A stretch of DNA of 64,000 nucleotides from JAAXIE01 sp965263155. Lineage in GTDB: Bacteria > Chloroflexota > Dehalococcoidia > Lucifugimonadales > JAAXIE01. Shown piece by piece: positions 32,875 to 42,334 of the stretch. The stretch is from the NCBI GenBank assembly GCA_965263155.1, contig OZ253586.1:3100001-3164000 (forward strand), read 5' to 3'. The notes below the pieces were generated by a model, which did not search any database, was not told the origin of the DNA, and saw nothing but the letters and a program-made list of their open reading frames with translations. Both the position numbers and the translations under genes were made by a program. Within the stretch, counting starts at the first letter, position 1, and every line of letters starts with the position of its first letter.

Positions 32875-35700
32875 ATGACCACTCGAAGGAGGGGCGCTAG
32901 TGCCAGTGCCCCACTAATGCCAGTCGACGAAGGCCCCCGGCTCGTCCTCATCGACGGCAACGCCTTGGTGCACCGCTCTTACCGCGCCATCTCCATCCGC
33001 GGCAATCTCACCGTCGGCTCCACCGGCGAGGACATCACCGGCGTTTACGGCTTCACCAACACCTTCCTCCGCGCCATCCAAGACCACCATCCTACCCACT
33101 GCGCTATCACATTCGACCTGCCCGCCCCCACCTTCCGTCACAAGATGTTCTCCGAGTACAAGGCGCAACGGCCCCCGACGCCTCCTGAACTCCGCTCCCA
33201 GTTCGACCGTGTACGCCAACTGATGCAGGCATTCCGCGTACCCATCTTCGAGACCGAGGGCTACGAGGCCGACGATGTCCTCGGCACCTTGTCCCTGCAA
33301 GCCCAAGAGCAGGAGGTGCCCACAGTCATACTGACAGGCGACACCGACACCCTGCAGCTTGTCTCGCCTTGGGTCAAGGTCGCCATGCACTCCGGTGTCC
33401 AAGACAAGCGGCTCTACGACGAGGCCGAGGTCAAGGCCCGCTTCTTCGGTCTGACCGCCGAACAGCAGCCCGACTTCAAGGCCCTTAAAGGTGACTCCTC
33501 CGACAACATCCCCGGCGTGCCAGGCATCGGCGACAAGACAGCCGCCCGCCTCCTCCTGGAGTACGGCACCCTTGAGGGCCTGTACGAGAACGTGGAAGCC
33601 GTCACGCCCCCCAAAACGCGCCAAGCCTTGGAGCAGCACCGGGAGCGGGCCCTTCAAGGCAAGGTCCTCACCACCATCGTCCGGGACGTGCCCGTCACCC
33701 TCGACATGGACCAAGTCCGCTTCTGGACCTACTCCCGCCAAGATATCGTCGAGTTCATGCGCGAGCTTGAGTTCCTCACCATCATCCCCCGGATCCCCGA
33801 GCCTCCTCTATCAGAGAAGAAGAAATCTGCAGTACGCCTGACCGAGCAGGCCGACGCGCTGAACTATGCCATCGTGGACGAAGAGCACCAGTTTTCGGCC
33901 ATGTGCCGCGAGCTAGAAGCCGCTCCCCGCATCTCCTTCGACACCGAGACCTCCCAACTCGATCCTATGAAGGCCAACTTGGTGGGCCTCAGCTTCGCCA
34001 CCGACAAGGGCAAGGCTTGGTACGTTCCCGTAGGCCACCGCGAAGGCAAGCAGCTGCCCATCGAGCAGGTAATGGCCCAACTTAGGCCGATCATGGAGTC
34101 GCCCTACATAAGCAAGGTCGCCCACAACTGCACCTTCGACCTGACGGTGTTGGGTAAGCCGGTAGAGTATGGGGGATTCGGCATTCGCACCCAAGGCATG
34201 GACTTCGACACCATGGTCGCCTCCCAGATGAGCGGCAAGAAGACCATCGGCCTGAAAGAACTGGTGCTGGACGTGCTAGGCATCGAAATGACCAAGATCA
34301 GCGACCTCATTGGCACCGGCAGCAAGCAGATCTCCTTCGACCGCTTGCCCATTGATGAACGCGTCCGGGACTATGCCTGCGCCGATGCCGACCTGACTTT
34401 GCGTCTGGTCCCTATCTTCGAGGAGGCCCTGCACCAAGAAGGCGTGTGGGACCTGTTCGAAAAAGTGGAGATGCCTCTTGCTCCGGTCATCGTCGACATG
34501 CAACGCAACGGTGTCGCCTTGGAAGAGGGCATGCTTCACGAGATGGCCCGCGACATCAACGAGCAGATGCACCTACTGGAAACTCAGGTCTACAACGACG
34601 CTGGACGTCCTTTCAATATCAACTCACCCCAGCAACTCTCGCAATTGCTGTTCGAAGAGCTAAAGCTGGGGCCCACCAAGCGCACCCGCACGGGCGCCTA
34701 CACCACTGACGCACAGACTTTGGAGAACCTGAGCGGTCATCATCCTGTGATAGACGGGATTTTGGAATACCGCCAGCTCTCTAAACTCAAGGGCACCTAC
34801 GTCGACTCGCTGCCCGAGCTGATAAACCGGCGCACTGGGCGCATACACACCAGCTTCAATCAGGTCGGCTCTGCGACGGGTCGCATGTCCAGCAGCGACC
34901 CCAACCTGCAGAACATTCCCATCCGCACCGAGTTGGGACGCCAAGTGAGGCGAGCCTTCATCGCGCCCCGCGTCGATGGCGAGCAGTGGCATTTGTTGTC
35001 TGCTGACTACTCTCAGATTGAGTTGCGGGTGCTGGCGCACCTCTCCGAAGACCCAGCCCTGCTGGAGGCTTTCCGCAACGGCGAAGACATCCACACCGCC
35101 ACGGCCTCTACGATGTTCGATGTCCCCTTCTCCGAGGTGAACTCGGACCACCGACGCATCGCCAAGGTGCTGAACTTCGGCGTCATCTACGGTCTCTCTG
35201 CCTACGGCATCTCCCAGCAGACCGAGTTCGGCCCCGAAGAAGGTACTCGCTTCATCGAGTCGTACTTCAGCAAATACCCCGGCATAAGGGGTTATTTGGA
35301 CGGGATCAAAGAGCAGGCTCGTGCTCGTGGATACGTGGAGACGGCCCTCGGACGGCGTCGCTACATGCCGGAACTCAACGCCTCCAATCGAGCCCTGCGT
35401 ATGTCCGGCGAGCGCATGGCGATCAACATGCCCATTCAGGGCACGGCCGCCGACATCATGAAGCTCGCCATGTTACGGGTGGCCCGGCGCATGAAAGAGG
35501 AGAAACTCCGCTCCCGCCTGCTGCTTCAGGTGCACGACGAGCTGATGTTCGAAGCCCCCGACGACGAAATCGGACCCCTGCGAGAACTGGTGCTCCAAGA
35601 GATGCCAGACGCCCTGCAAGAGATGCCCTCCGCCCCCGAATTCGCAGTGCCCCTCGACGTTGAGGTCAAGATCGGTAACAACTGGGGAGACATGGAATGA
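32875..35700 (+). CDS. polA: DNA polymerase I
   Basis: 941 residues with all three activities. Residues 20-310 are the 5'-3' exonuclease (LIDGNALVHRSYRA, GYEADDVLGTL, KGDSSDNIPGVPGIGDKTA). The 3'-5' proofreading domain keeps its Asp-x-Glu (FDTETSQLD, about 355) and Tyr/Asp end (RDYACADADLTL). The polymerase has motif A SADYSQIELRVLAHL near 710, motif B RIAKVLNFGVIYGLSAYG and motif C QVHDELMFE near 885. Phe in motif B should discriminate against dideoxynucleotides. The stop overlaps the next ATG (ATGA). Confidence 0.95.
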   Translation: MTTRRRGASASAPLMPVDEGPRLVLIDGNALVHRSYRAISIRGNLTVGSTGEDITGVYGFTNTFLRAIQDHHPTHCAITFDLPAPTFRHKMFSEYKAQRPPTPPELRSQFDRVRQLMQAFRVPIFETEGYEADDVLGTLSLQAQEQEVPTVILTGDTDTLQLVSPWVKVAMHSGVQDKRLYDEAEVKARFFGLTAEQQPDFKALKGDSSDNIPGVPGIGDKTAARLLLEYGTLEGLYENVEAVTPPKTRQALEQHRERALQGKVLTTIVRDVPVTLDMDQVRFWTYSRQDIVEFMRELEFLTIIPRIPEPPLSEKKKSAVRLTEQADALNYAIVDEEHQFSAMCRELEAAPRISFDTETSQLDPMKANLVGLSFATDKGKAWYVPVGHREGKQLPIEQVMAQLRPIMESPYISKVAHNCTFDLTVLGKPVEYGGFGIRTQGMDFDTMVASQMSGKKTIGLKELVLDVLGIEMTKISDLIGTGSKQISFDRLPIDERVRDYACADADLTLRLVPIFEEALHQEGVWDLFEKVEMPLAPVIVDMQRNGVALEEGMLHEMARDINEQMHLLETQVYNDAGRPFNINSPQQLSQLLFEELKLGPTKRTRTGAYTTDAQTLENLSGHHPVIDGILEYRQLSKLKGTYVDSLPELINRRTGRIHTSFNQVGSATGRMSSSDPNLQNIPIRTELGRQVRRAFIAPRVDGEQWHLLSADYSQIELRVLAHLSEDPALLEAFRNGEDIHTATASTMFDVPFSEVNSDHRRIAKVLNFGVIYGLSAYGISQQTEFGPEEGTRFIESYFSKYPGIRGYLDGIKEQARARGYVETALGRRRYMPELNASNRALRMSGERMAINMPIQGTAADIMKLAMLRVARRMKEEKLRSRLLLQVHDELMFEAPDDEIGPLRELVLQEMPDALQEMPSAPEFAVPLDVEVKIGNNWGDME

Positions 35701-36101
35701 ATCGGGAACTCATGGTCCGCGCTTACGCGATACTCATGCCATTAGCGGCCCTTTCGGTAGTGGTGCAGGCGATACTCTTCGCCGGGCGGTATTCCGAAGG
35801 CCAAGCTTGGTACCTCACCGCCCACATGCACCTCGGCTCAGCGTCGCTGTTGATCGTAGTCATTTGCCTAGGGCTAGCCATATTCGGACGCTTCCCTCGA
35901 GCCACCCGTATCCTCCCGCTGACAGGCATCCTCGTACTGCTTTGGTTAGGGCAGTACCTGCTTGGCGAATACTCCGATAAAGTCCGATGGCTCTCCTTCC
36001 TTCACATACCCATCGCCTTCGTTGTATTCGGCTTGGCCGTAATGCTCACCGGCCGGGCTCACCGCCTCATGGCTGGCAGGTACGCCGACGCCGAGGGCTG
36101 A
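35697..36101 (+). CDS. Four-helix membrane protein, DUF6220-like
   Basis: 134 residues with four hydrophobic segments: AILMPLAALSVVVQAILFA, ASLLIVVICLGLAIFG, LPLTGILVLLWLGQYLL and IPIAFVVFGLAVMLTG. A conserved-looking TAHMHLGSAS (His pair at the membrane face) and LHIPIAF suggest a haem- or metal-binding or quinone-site protein, but this is speculation from His positions. Coupled to polA through an ATGA overlap, though a functional link is doubtful. Confidence 0.65.
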   Translation: MNRELMVRAYAILMPLAALSVVVQAILFAGRYSEGQAWYLTAHMHLGSASLLIVVICLGLAIFGRFPRATRILPLTGILVLLWLGQYLLGEYSDKVRWLSFLHIPIAFVVFGLAVMLTGRAHRLMAGRYADAEG

Positions 36102-36121
36102 GGGTTATCGAGAAGCATACA

Positions 36122-36148
36122 GTCATTCCGGCGAAAGCCGGAATCCAG
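36122..36148. repeat. REP-like palindrome
   Basis: ATTCCGGC-GAAA-GCCGGAAT (8-bp stem, GAAA tetraloop at 36125-36144) flanked by GTC and CCAG, a widespread intergenic repeat type. It lies in the leader of the aldolase gene, so the hairpin may be transcribed. Confidence 0.75.
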
Positions 36149-36171
36149 AAGGGGAGGCGGAGGAAGCCAAC

Positions 36172-36975
36172 ATGCTGAAAGAGAACCGAGTCAAGAGAGT
36201 CATGGCCGAGGGCAAGCTGGCCCTAGCAGGCTACGTCACCTTCTCCGACGCCAACCTCGTGGAAATCATGGGCATCGCCGGGTTGGACGCCGCCTTCATC
36301 GACATGGAGCACTCCAGCTATGACTTGAGCTTGGTGAGCGAGATGGTGCGCGCCTGCGACCTCGCAGGCATCACCTCAGTTGTCCGGCCCCCGGAAAACG
36401 ATTGGGGAGTCATCCTCCGGCTGCTGGACATGGGCGCACAAGGCATCTACATCCCCCACGTCAATGGCGTCGAGGGCGCGAGGCAAGCCATCGATGCCGT
36501 GCGCTACCCGCCCCTTGGCCACCGCGGAGCCGCGGGCGGCAGCCGCGCCGCTGGCTACGGCTCTGTGCCATGGCAGGAACACATGGCCCGTTCCAACCGC
36601 GAAATCTTCCTAGCAGTGATGGTCGAAGACCAGAAGGCCATCGACGAACTGGACGAAATCGCAGCCCTCGACGGTTTGGACGTGGTGTCAGTTGGCCCTA
36701 CTGACCTCTCCGCCACCCTAGGCGTCACCGACCCCCACGACCCAAAGCTAAGGGCGGCCGTGGAAGACTTGGCAGCCCGCATACGCCGTGCAGGCAAAGC
36801 CAAGCTCGGGTTCCCCGTCGATCATCCCGCCTGTCCGCTTAGCGCCCCCGAGTTGGTGCAGTTGGGCGCTGGGTACAGCAACATGGCTCCAACCCCCACA
36901 TCCGCCGTGCTGAACGCCCTGCGACAAGGCGTAGCCAAGGTACGCGACTCCCTGCAGCAGAAAGCCACCGCTTAG
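36172..36975 (+). CDS. HpcH/HpaI-type aldolase
   Basis: 267 residues, class II pyruvate/acetaldehyde aldolase family. Active-site blocks: FIDMEHSSYDL with the catalytic His (about 45), VRPPENDWGVILRLLDMGAQ with the phosphate/pyruvate Arg (about 70), IPHVNGVEGAR, and SVGPTDLSATLG near 180 with the metal Asp. It cleaves a 4-hydroxy-2-oxo acid to pyruvate and an aldehyde; the natural substrate is not evident. SD GAGGAAG. It is 7 nt upstream of mutM. A truncated relic of a similar gene lies at 49567. Confidence 0.88.
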   Translation: MLKENRVKRVMAEGKLALAGYVTFSDANLVEIMGIAGLDAAFIDMEHSSYDLSLVSEMVRACDLAGITSVVRPPENDWGVILRLLDMGAQGIYIPHVNGVEGARQAIDAVRYPPLGHRGAAGGSRAAGYGSVPWQEHMARSNREIFLAVMVEDQKAIDELDEIAALDGLDVVSVGPTDLSATLGVTDPHDPKLRAAVEDLAARIRRAGKAKLGFPVDHPACPLSAPELVQLGAGYSNMAPTPTSAVLNALRQGVAKVRDSLQQKATA

Positions 36976-36982
36976 GGTTTCC

Positions 36983-37798
36983 ATGCCGGAGCTACCTGAT
37001 GTAGAGGCAACCCGCCGTTACCTGCTCAACAGCGGGCTGGCGGGGCGCAGCGTCCGCAACGTCGAGCTCTTCTGGTCGCGCGCCGTGAGAACGCCGGGGA
37101 TCGAGGACTTCGTTTTCACATTATGCGGCCAGCGCATCGAAGGCGTGGGACGACGCGCCAAGTTCCTGCTGTTCCCCTTGGACCACGGTTGGACACTTGT
37201 AATGCACCTCCGCATGACCGGCTCCCTGCTGGTGGAGCCCTCCGACTCACCCAGACCCGCCATGACCCGCAACCTCTACGTGCTGGATGACGGCCGGGAG
37301 CTTCGGTTCGTCGACCCGCGCAAGCTGGGTCAGATTTGGCTGGTGCAGGACACCGACTTCCTACTGGGCCGCCTCGGCCCTGAACCATTGGCCCCCGAGT
37401 TTACCGTCGACGTACTGCTAGCCTGCTTGGCGAAACGCTCTGCTCCCATCAAGGCGCTGCTATGCGACCAAGCAGTGATCGCCGGCATCGGCAACATCTA
37501 CGCAGATGAGTTGCTGTTTGCCGCGGGGGTTCATCCGCTGACACCGGGCTCCGGCTTATCAGGTCAGCAGGTGGAGAATCTGCACACCAAGATGGGCCCA
37601 ATGCTGCTACAAGCCACCGAAATCCTGACTGCCGCCATGCCATTCCACGGCCCGCCCACCGAATCGCCGGAAGGTCTCCAGCGCCTGCGAGTGCCCCGTG
37701 GCCGCAACGGCGTATGCTCCCAATGCGGAAGCCCAATCACCCGAGTACCGATCCGAGGCCGCAGCACCTACTACTGCGAAGCGTGTCAGGGCACCTGA
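36983..37798 (+). CDS. mutM: Formamidopyrimidine-DNA glycosylase
   Basis: 271 residues, removes 8-oxoguanine and nicks the site. The catalytic N-terminal Pro and Glu are in MPELPDVEATRRYL. The beta-elimination Lys is in GRRAKFLLFPL, the H2TH region is AVIAGIGNIYADELLF, and the C-terminal zinc finger has Cys pairs in CSQCGSPI and CEAC. Complete. It is the second oxidised-base glycosylase in the window with nth. Probably co-transcribed with the aldolase (7-nt gap). Confidence 0.95.
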   Translation: MPELPDVEATRRYLLNSGLAGRSVRNVELFWSRAVRTPGIEDFVFTLCGQRIEGVGRRAKFLLFPLDHGWTLVMHLRMTGSLLVEPSDSPRPAMTRNLYVLDDGRELRFVDPRKLGQIWLVQDTDFLLGRLGPEPLAPEFTVDVLLACLAKRSAPIKALLCDQAVIAGIGNIYADELLFAAGVHPLTPGSGLSGQQVENLHTKMGPMLLQATEILTAAMPFHGPPTESPEGLQRLRVPRGRNGVCSQCGSPITRVPIRGRSTYYCEACQGT

Positions 37799-37866
37799 CA
37801 CATCGTGTTTGACCCTCCAAGTACGCGGTTGTAGAATCCGAAGTAGCCGACCAAGGAGTAAAACCC

Positions 37867-38088
37867 ATGCCCGTGTACGAGTACGTTTGCACCACCTGCA
37901 GCCACAAGTTCGACAAGATTCAGCCGATGGGCGCCAGCGAAGCCGAGTGCCCCCATTGCGAGCAACCCGCCAAGAAGGCCATCTCCCTGTTCTCTGCAAC
38001 GGCGACCTCTGAAGACGGTGTCCCCGCTCCAGTGGCGGGCATGAGTGGCGGCGGTTGCTGTGGGGGTGGTTGCGGCTGCGGGTTCTAG
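37867..38088 (+). CDS. FmdB-family zinc-ribbon protein
   Basis: 73 residues. MPVYEYVCTTCSHKFDKIQP and AECPHCEQPAKK form the two CxxC knuckles of the FmdB regulatory-protein family, and the tail GGCCGGGCGCGF is rich in Gly and Cys. Members are small putative transcription or translation regulators of unknown mechanism. It lies 68 nt after mutM on the same strand. Confidence 0.85.
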   Translation: MPVYEYVCTTCSHKFDKIQPMGASEAECPHCEQPAKKAISLFSATATSEDGVPAPVAGMSGGGCCGGGCGCGF

Positions 38089-38122
38089 CCGGCCCTGCCC
38101 CGCAAGCCCCGCCTCTGACACG

Positions 38123-38866
38123 CTAGGACGGCCGCCACGAGGCGGCTCGTTGCATCTTTCCCTTGAGCGCCAGCCACAGAGCATCTAATCCGCGTCTACG
38201 CAGGGCCATCCAGCATACCGCGGCCAAGACGACCGACTGGAACAAGGCCAATATTCCCACGAACAGGGTGGCGTCCAGCCAGAAGCCTTGGGGGAACATC
38301 ATCACTAGGAAGTGGCGGCTGGGGTCAAGCCTCCAGAAGTCGTTGGCGAAACTGACTTGGTGGAAGAACAGGAACAGGCTGTCGAAACCCACCAGCGAGA
38401 AAAGGCCCACTCCCACTACCAGTGCCACCGTGGCTTCGCACCCCCACAGGGCTAGCTTCCCCAGCCGCAAGCCATCCGAGCGACCGCGCCTCCACAAGCA
38501 GACCGCCGCGTAACCCAACAGGTACGCCATCACCCCTGCTCCCAAGCCATACACACCCCACAGGATGCGCTTAACATCGGCCATGTGCGCCAACTCTCGC
38601 ATGGTAAAGAGGTCCCGCTCCTCTCCATGCACCTCGGCCCGTAGCACCAGCGGGCTACTTGGCGAGTTGAAGTAGTCCCGGATGGTAAGTGCGCTGTCCA
38701 TCAGCCCTTCATCGCTGATACCGGTGCGTCGGGAGATGTCGTATTTTTCGAAGCCGTAGCTGTAGAGGCGCATCTCATTGAAGGCATAAGTCACGCTGCT
38801 GCAGATGAACAGTAGCGGCACAGCGATCACGAACAGGGCGGCCAATGCCCGCCATACATACACCAA
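38123..38866 (-). CDS. Integral membrane protein of the DUF1461/TIGR01906 family
   Basis: 247 residues. An N-terminal span (LAALFVIAVPLLFICSSVTY), an external loop of about 80 residues with ERDLFTMRELAHMADVKRI, then four more spans through AALFQSVVLAAVCWM. HFLVMMFPQGFW is the family's conserved external segment. Function unknown; occurs across Firmicutes and Chloroflexota. It converges on the FmdB gene and is divergent from mazG. Confidence 0.75.
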   Translation of the reverse strand: MVYVWRALAALFVIAVPLLFICSSVTYAFNEMRLYSYGFEKYDISRRTGISDEGLMDSALTIRDYFNSPSSPLVLRAEVHGEERDLFTMRELAHMADVKRILWGVYGLGAGVMAYLLGYAAVCLWRRGRSDGLRLGKLALWGCEATVALVVGVGLFSLVGFDSLFLFFHQVSFANDFWRLDPSRHFLVMMFPQGFWLDATLFVGILALFQSVVLAAVCWMALRRRGLDALWLALKGKMQRAASWRPS

Positions 38867-38937
38867 GGATCCCTCCCGTCTCGCACGGTAGCACCCGCCC
38901 AGTTGTCAGGCAACGGGCGCACTTCTATAATCGCGCC

Positions 38938-39732
38938 ATGCCCACACCCGACCACCCCTCTCAAGGCGCTCCAACCTTCCAAGACCTGTTGCAGATCGTA
39001 GCGCGTCTGCGCGCACCCGACGGCTGCCCGTGGGACTTGGAGCAGACCCACACCTCCCTCAAGCGCAACCTGCTGGAGGAGTCGTATGAGGTGCTGGAAG
39101 CCATTGATTCCGCCGACCCTGCCAAGCTATCCGAGGAGTTGGGAGACGTCTTGGTGCAGGTGGCCTTCCACTGCCAAATAGCCGAGGAGACAGGTACGTT
39201 CCAAGTAGCCGACGTAATACAGAAAATCAACGACAAGCTGGTGCGACGCCATCCCCATGTGTTCGGCGACGCCACCGCTACCGATGCCCGGCAGGTAGAG
39301 CAGCAATGGGAACAACTGAAGGAGGCCGAGGGCACGCGACGATCCCGGGTGGAGGGCATTCCCAAGGACCTGCCTGCCTTGGCATCAGCCCAGCTCATGC
39401 AGGACCGGGTGGCTCGCGATGGCTTCGAGTGGGACGACATATCGGGTGTGCTGGACAAGGTGGTCGAAGAGGTGGAGGAGTTGAAGCAGGCCGACACTGA
39501 TGCGCGGCGCGCCGCGGAGTTCGGGGACATATTGCTGGCATTGGTCAACCTAGGCCGCTGGATGGACATCCACGCCGAGGACGCCCTGAGGCAGGCCAAC
39601 ATCCGCTTCGGCCAACGCTACTCGCTGATGGAAGAAGCCGCCCGCCAACAAGACACCCGCCTGAGAGACCTGACCCTGGACGAGAAGGAAGCCCTCTGGC
39701 AGCAGGCAAAGCGGCAGTTGGCGAAGGGGTAG
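38938..39732 (+). CDS. mazG: Nucleoside triphosphate pyrophosphohydrolase MazG
   Basis: About 264 residues with two MazG all-alpha domains. The first holds the metal-binding EExxE...ExxD set (LLEESYEVLEAIDSADPAKL with ELGDVLVQV), the second DKVVEEVEELKQA and EFGDILLALV. It hydrolyses NTPs or dNTPs to monophosphates, cleaning the pool. The start at 38938 is chosen because the upstream in-frame stretch has no coding character. Divergent from the DUF1461 gene. Confidence 0.9.
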   Translation: MPTPDHPSQGAPTFQDLLQIVARLRAPDGCPWDLEQTHTSLKRNLLEESYEVLEAIDSADPAKLSEELGDVLVQVAFHCQIAEETGTFQVADVIQKINDKLVRRHPHVFGDATATDARQVEQQWEQLKEAEGTRRSRVEGIPKDLPALASAQLMQDRVARDGFEWDDISGVLDKVVEEVEELKQADTDARRAAEFGDILLALVNLGRWMDIHAEDALRQANIRFGQRYSLMEEAARQQDTRLRDLTLDEKEALWQQAKRQLAKG

Positions 39733-39760
39733 ACCTCGCAGGCCTCGCTTCGCATAGTCC

Positions 39761-40588
39761 CTATTCGCCCGGCTCCCACCCACCCAACACATGACTTGCG
39801 GGCAGATAGTACAACCCGCCGCTCAGCAGACGTTGTACGTCCGAAGCAATGGCGTGCCCGGGGGACTGGGCTTGAGCACCGGTCAGGCGCGAGAAGAAGG
39901 GTCGGCGTGGACGAATGTACATCGGTCTGGGCTTGGTGTCGCCCAGCTTGGCGGCCAGATCCAAGGCGACTTGGAAGTCGCCCAGCTCGTCGACCAGTCC
40001 TGCCTCGTGAGCTCTGCGCCCGGTGAAAGCTTCGCCGGTGGCTAGAGTGCGCACCTGCTCGACATCCATCTTGCGACCCTTGGCCACCACGTCGATGAAG
40101 TTCTGGTGCACCTCATCAATCAGTGCGCGGAACTTCTCGTCCTCCTCGGGGGTGTCTCCCCGCCAGAAGCCACCCATGTCCTTGAGGTGGCCTCCCTTAT
40201 GCACCGTGAAGACGATGCCAAGCCGTTGTAGCAGTTGTTCCAGCACTGGTCGGAGGTATATCACGCCAATGGAACCCACCAGCGATGAGGGCAGGGCCAC
40301 GATGCTCTGGGCGGCGCAACTCATCAGGTAGGCCCCTGATGCTCCGGTACCCCGCACATAGGACACCACGGGCTTGACCTCGCTGACCCGTTGCAGGTGG
40401 TGGTACAGGGCCTCTGAAGCGGCAGCACCGCCTCCGGGCGAGTCGACTTCCAGCAGCAGGGCGCGAAAGCGGCGGCTTTCGCGCACGGCGTCGAAGATTC
40501 GAGAGTAGACCGGCACACGCACTGCGTTGCCAATGACGCCCGTCAGTTCTACTACGGCAACGCCATGTCGTCTGCCTAGAAGAGGCAC
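39761..40588 (-). CDS. sppA: S49-family peptidase (SppA-like), no N-terminal anchor
   Basis: 275 residues. The nucleophile Ser is in VRGTGASGAYLMSCAA and the general-base Lys lies in the segment VHKGGHLKDMGGFW; LEVDSPGGGAAASEAL forms the oxyanion region. Most bacterial SppA proteins begin with a transmembrane anchor, but this one starts directly at the first strand (VAVVELTGVIG), so it may be cytoplasmic. GTG start at 40588. Degrades signal-peptide remnants or misfolded proteins by family inference. It is 39 nt upstream of, and collinear with, nothing else on its strand. Confidence 0.85.
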   Translation of the reverse strand: MPLLGRRHGVAVVELTGVIGNAVRVPVYSRIFDAVRESRRFRALLLEVDSPGGGAAASEALYHHLQRVSEVKPVVSYVRGTGASGAYLMSCAAQSIVALPSSLVGSIGVIYLRPVLEQLLQRLGIVFTVHKGGHLKDMGGFWRGDTPEEDEKFRALIDEVHQNFIDVVAKGRKMDVEQVRTLATGEAFTGRRAHEAGLVDELGDFQVALDLAAKLGDTKPRPMYIRPRRPFFSRLTGAQAQSPGHAIASDVQRLLSGGLYYLPASHVLGGWEPGE

Positions 40589-40627
40589 GTTAGACCCCCT
40601 GCCGTACGCTACTGTAGCTGGCGTAAG

Positions 40628-42259
40628 TCATGGTGTGGGAGCAGGCACCTGGAAGGGGGGCAGGTGCAATGGTATGGGCACCTCCACCACCACAGGACCG
40701 TCCTGATGGAGAGCGTCGCGCAGGGCGTCGCGCAGCTCTTGGTGCGAGTCGAGCTTCATGCCCTTGGCCCCAAGGCTCTGCGCCAAGGCTGGGTAATCGA
40801 CCTCAGGCAGGGCGGTGCCGATGAAGCGTCCCCTCAGCCGGTCCCGCTGCTCGGTGAGGCTGGCCCCTAGGGCCCCGTTGTTGAATAGCAGAGCCACCAC
40901 GTTGGCTCCCTCGCGGGCCGCCGTTGCGAGCTCGGCGCAGGCGTAGGTGAACCCGCCATCGCCACACAGGGCGATCACCTGCCGGTTGGGGTTGCCAATC
41001 TTGGCTCCAATGGCCGTGGGCAGGGCAAAGCCCAAGGTGGCGAAGTAGGACGATGTGAGGTAGGAGCGCGTCTGGTGAACGGGGAAGGCCAAGTGCCCCC
41101 AGTAACCCATGTCGGTGACACCAGCTACGACGATGGCGTCGTCCTCCAACTCTTGCCGGATGACGCCCAGCATCTCCGTCTGCAAGGGCGCGAGGCCCCG
41201 TATCCGTTCCGCTGCATCGGACTTGATGTCGGAGAGTTCGGCGGCCGTCCATTGGCTGGAGTGAGTGGAGCCTCCCAAGTACTCCAAGACCTCTCGCAGG
41301 GCGCGACGGGCATCGGAGGCTATTCCGATCTCCAGCGACAGGTTGCGCCCCACTTCTTCTGGGTCGACATCGATCTGCACTACCTTCTGGTGTGGCTGGA
41401 AGGCCCATTCGGGTCGGGGCATCAGCGTGTGGGCACGGCTGCCCACCACCAGTATCACGTCGGCTTGGGGCATTGCCCGCAGCGAGGGCCCGTGGGCGTA
41501 GTAGAAGGAGCCCAGCGACATCGGGTTGTTCTCGGGGATGGCGCCCTTGCCTTCGGGGGTGGTGATGACCGGCACATTCAGGGTGGTGGCCAGCTCCAGC
41601 AGTTCCTGTGAGGCGTCGGAGAGCATCACTCCACTGCCAGCCCAGATGAGAGGATGATGGGCACTGGCCAGCAGCTCAGCGGCCCTGCGGATGTCGTCGG
41701 CATCCGGTCCCTGACGGGAGAACACCTCAGTCTCTGCTAAGTCCACTTCGCCAGTCGAGTAGAGCACATCCCAAGGGACCTCGAACTCCACGGGCCGGGG
41801 CCTCCCTGTCTGCAACTGCTCCATGGCGGCGTGCACCCCGTCCGACACCTCGCCCACGCTCATAACGCGATGGGCCCACTTGGTAATGGGGCGGAAGGAG
41901 TCCAACTGGTCGTCCACTTCGTGCAGGACGCCAACGCCGCTGTTGATTTCATGGGTGCGGGCTTGGCCGCTTATGAGCATCACCGGCGAGGAGCAGGAGA
42001 AGGCCGTGCCCAACGCGCCCGCAGCGTTCAGCGCTCCTGGGCCGGGCACCACCAAGCCCACGCCGACTTTGCCGGTGCTGCGGGCATAGCCGTCGGCCAT
42101 GTAGACCACACCCTGCTCGTGGCGGGGAACTACTACTCGGATGCTCGGTTCGTCATACAGGGCGTCGAAGGCGTCCATGACTTGCACGCCGGGCAGGGCA
42201 AATACCACCTCTACACCTTCGCGGACAAGAGAGCGTACCAAGGCTTGGGCGCCAGTCAT
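40628..42259 (-). CDS. Thiamine-pyrophosphate-dependent enzyme, acetolactate-synthase-like
   Basis: About 543 residues with the three-domain POX/AHAS layout. The catalytic Glu is in PRHEQGVVYMADGYAR, the FAD/ADP-like central domain runs about 190-320, and the TPP motif is GDGGFTYACAELATAA to LLFNNGALG. No small regulatory subunit or ilv gene adjoins, and the sequence lacks clear herbicide-site features, so a decarboxylase or synthase other than IlvB (oxalyl-CoA, benzoylformate or glyoxylate class) is as likely. Start preferred at the ATG 42259; a GTG at 42307 is possible. Confidence 0.85.
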   Translation of the reverse strand: MTGAQALVRSLVREGVEVVFALPGVQVMDAFDALYDEPSIRVVVPRHEQGVVYMADGYARSTGKVGVGLVVPGPGALNAAGALGTAFSCSSPVMLISGQARTHEINSGVGVLHEVDDQLDSFRPITKWAHRVMSVGEVSDGVHAAMEQLQTGRPRPVEFEVPWDVLYSTGEVDLAETEVFSRQGPDADDIRRAAELLASAHHPLIWAGSGVMLSDASQELLELATTLNVPVITTPEGKGAIPENNPMSLGSFYYAHGPSLRAMPQADVILVVGSRAHTLMPRPEWAFQPHQKVVQIDVDPEEVGRNLSLEIGIASDARRALREVLEYLGGSTHSSQWTAAELSDIKSDAAERIRGLAPLQTEMLGVIRQELEDDAIVVAGVTDMGYWGHLAFPVHQTRSYLTSSYFATLGFALPTAIGAKIGNPNRQVIALCGDGGFTYACAELATAAREGANVVALLFNNGALGASLTEQRDRLRGRFIGTALPEVDYPALAQSLGAKGMKLDSHQELRDALRDALHQDGPVVVEVPIPLHLPPFQVPAPTP

Positions 42260-42334
42260 ATCAGGGATGTCGCACCTCGTGAAAGTGGAAGCTAGGTCTG
42301 TTCGCACTGGGCCTGTCGAAGAGCCGTCAGACCG

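Noticed and set aside
32914..33741. 275-codon minus-strand frame inside polA
   Set aside because: Lies within the conserved 5'-3' exonuclease domain of polA and has shadow composition (Gly/Val/Asp-rich).
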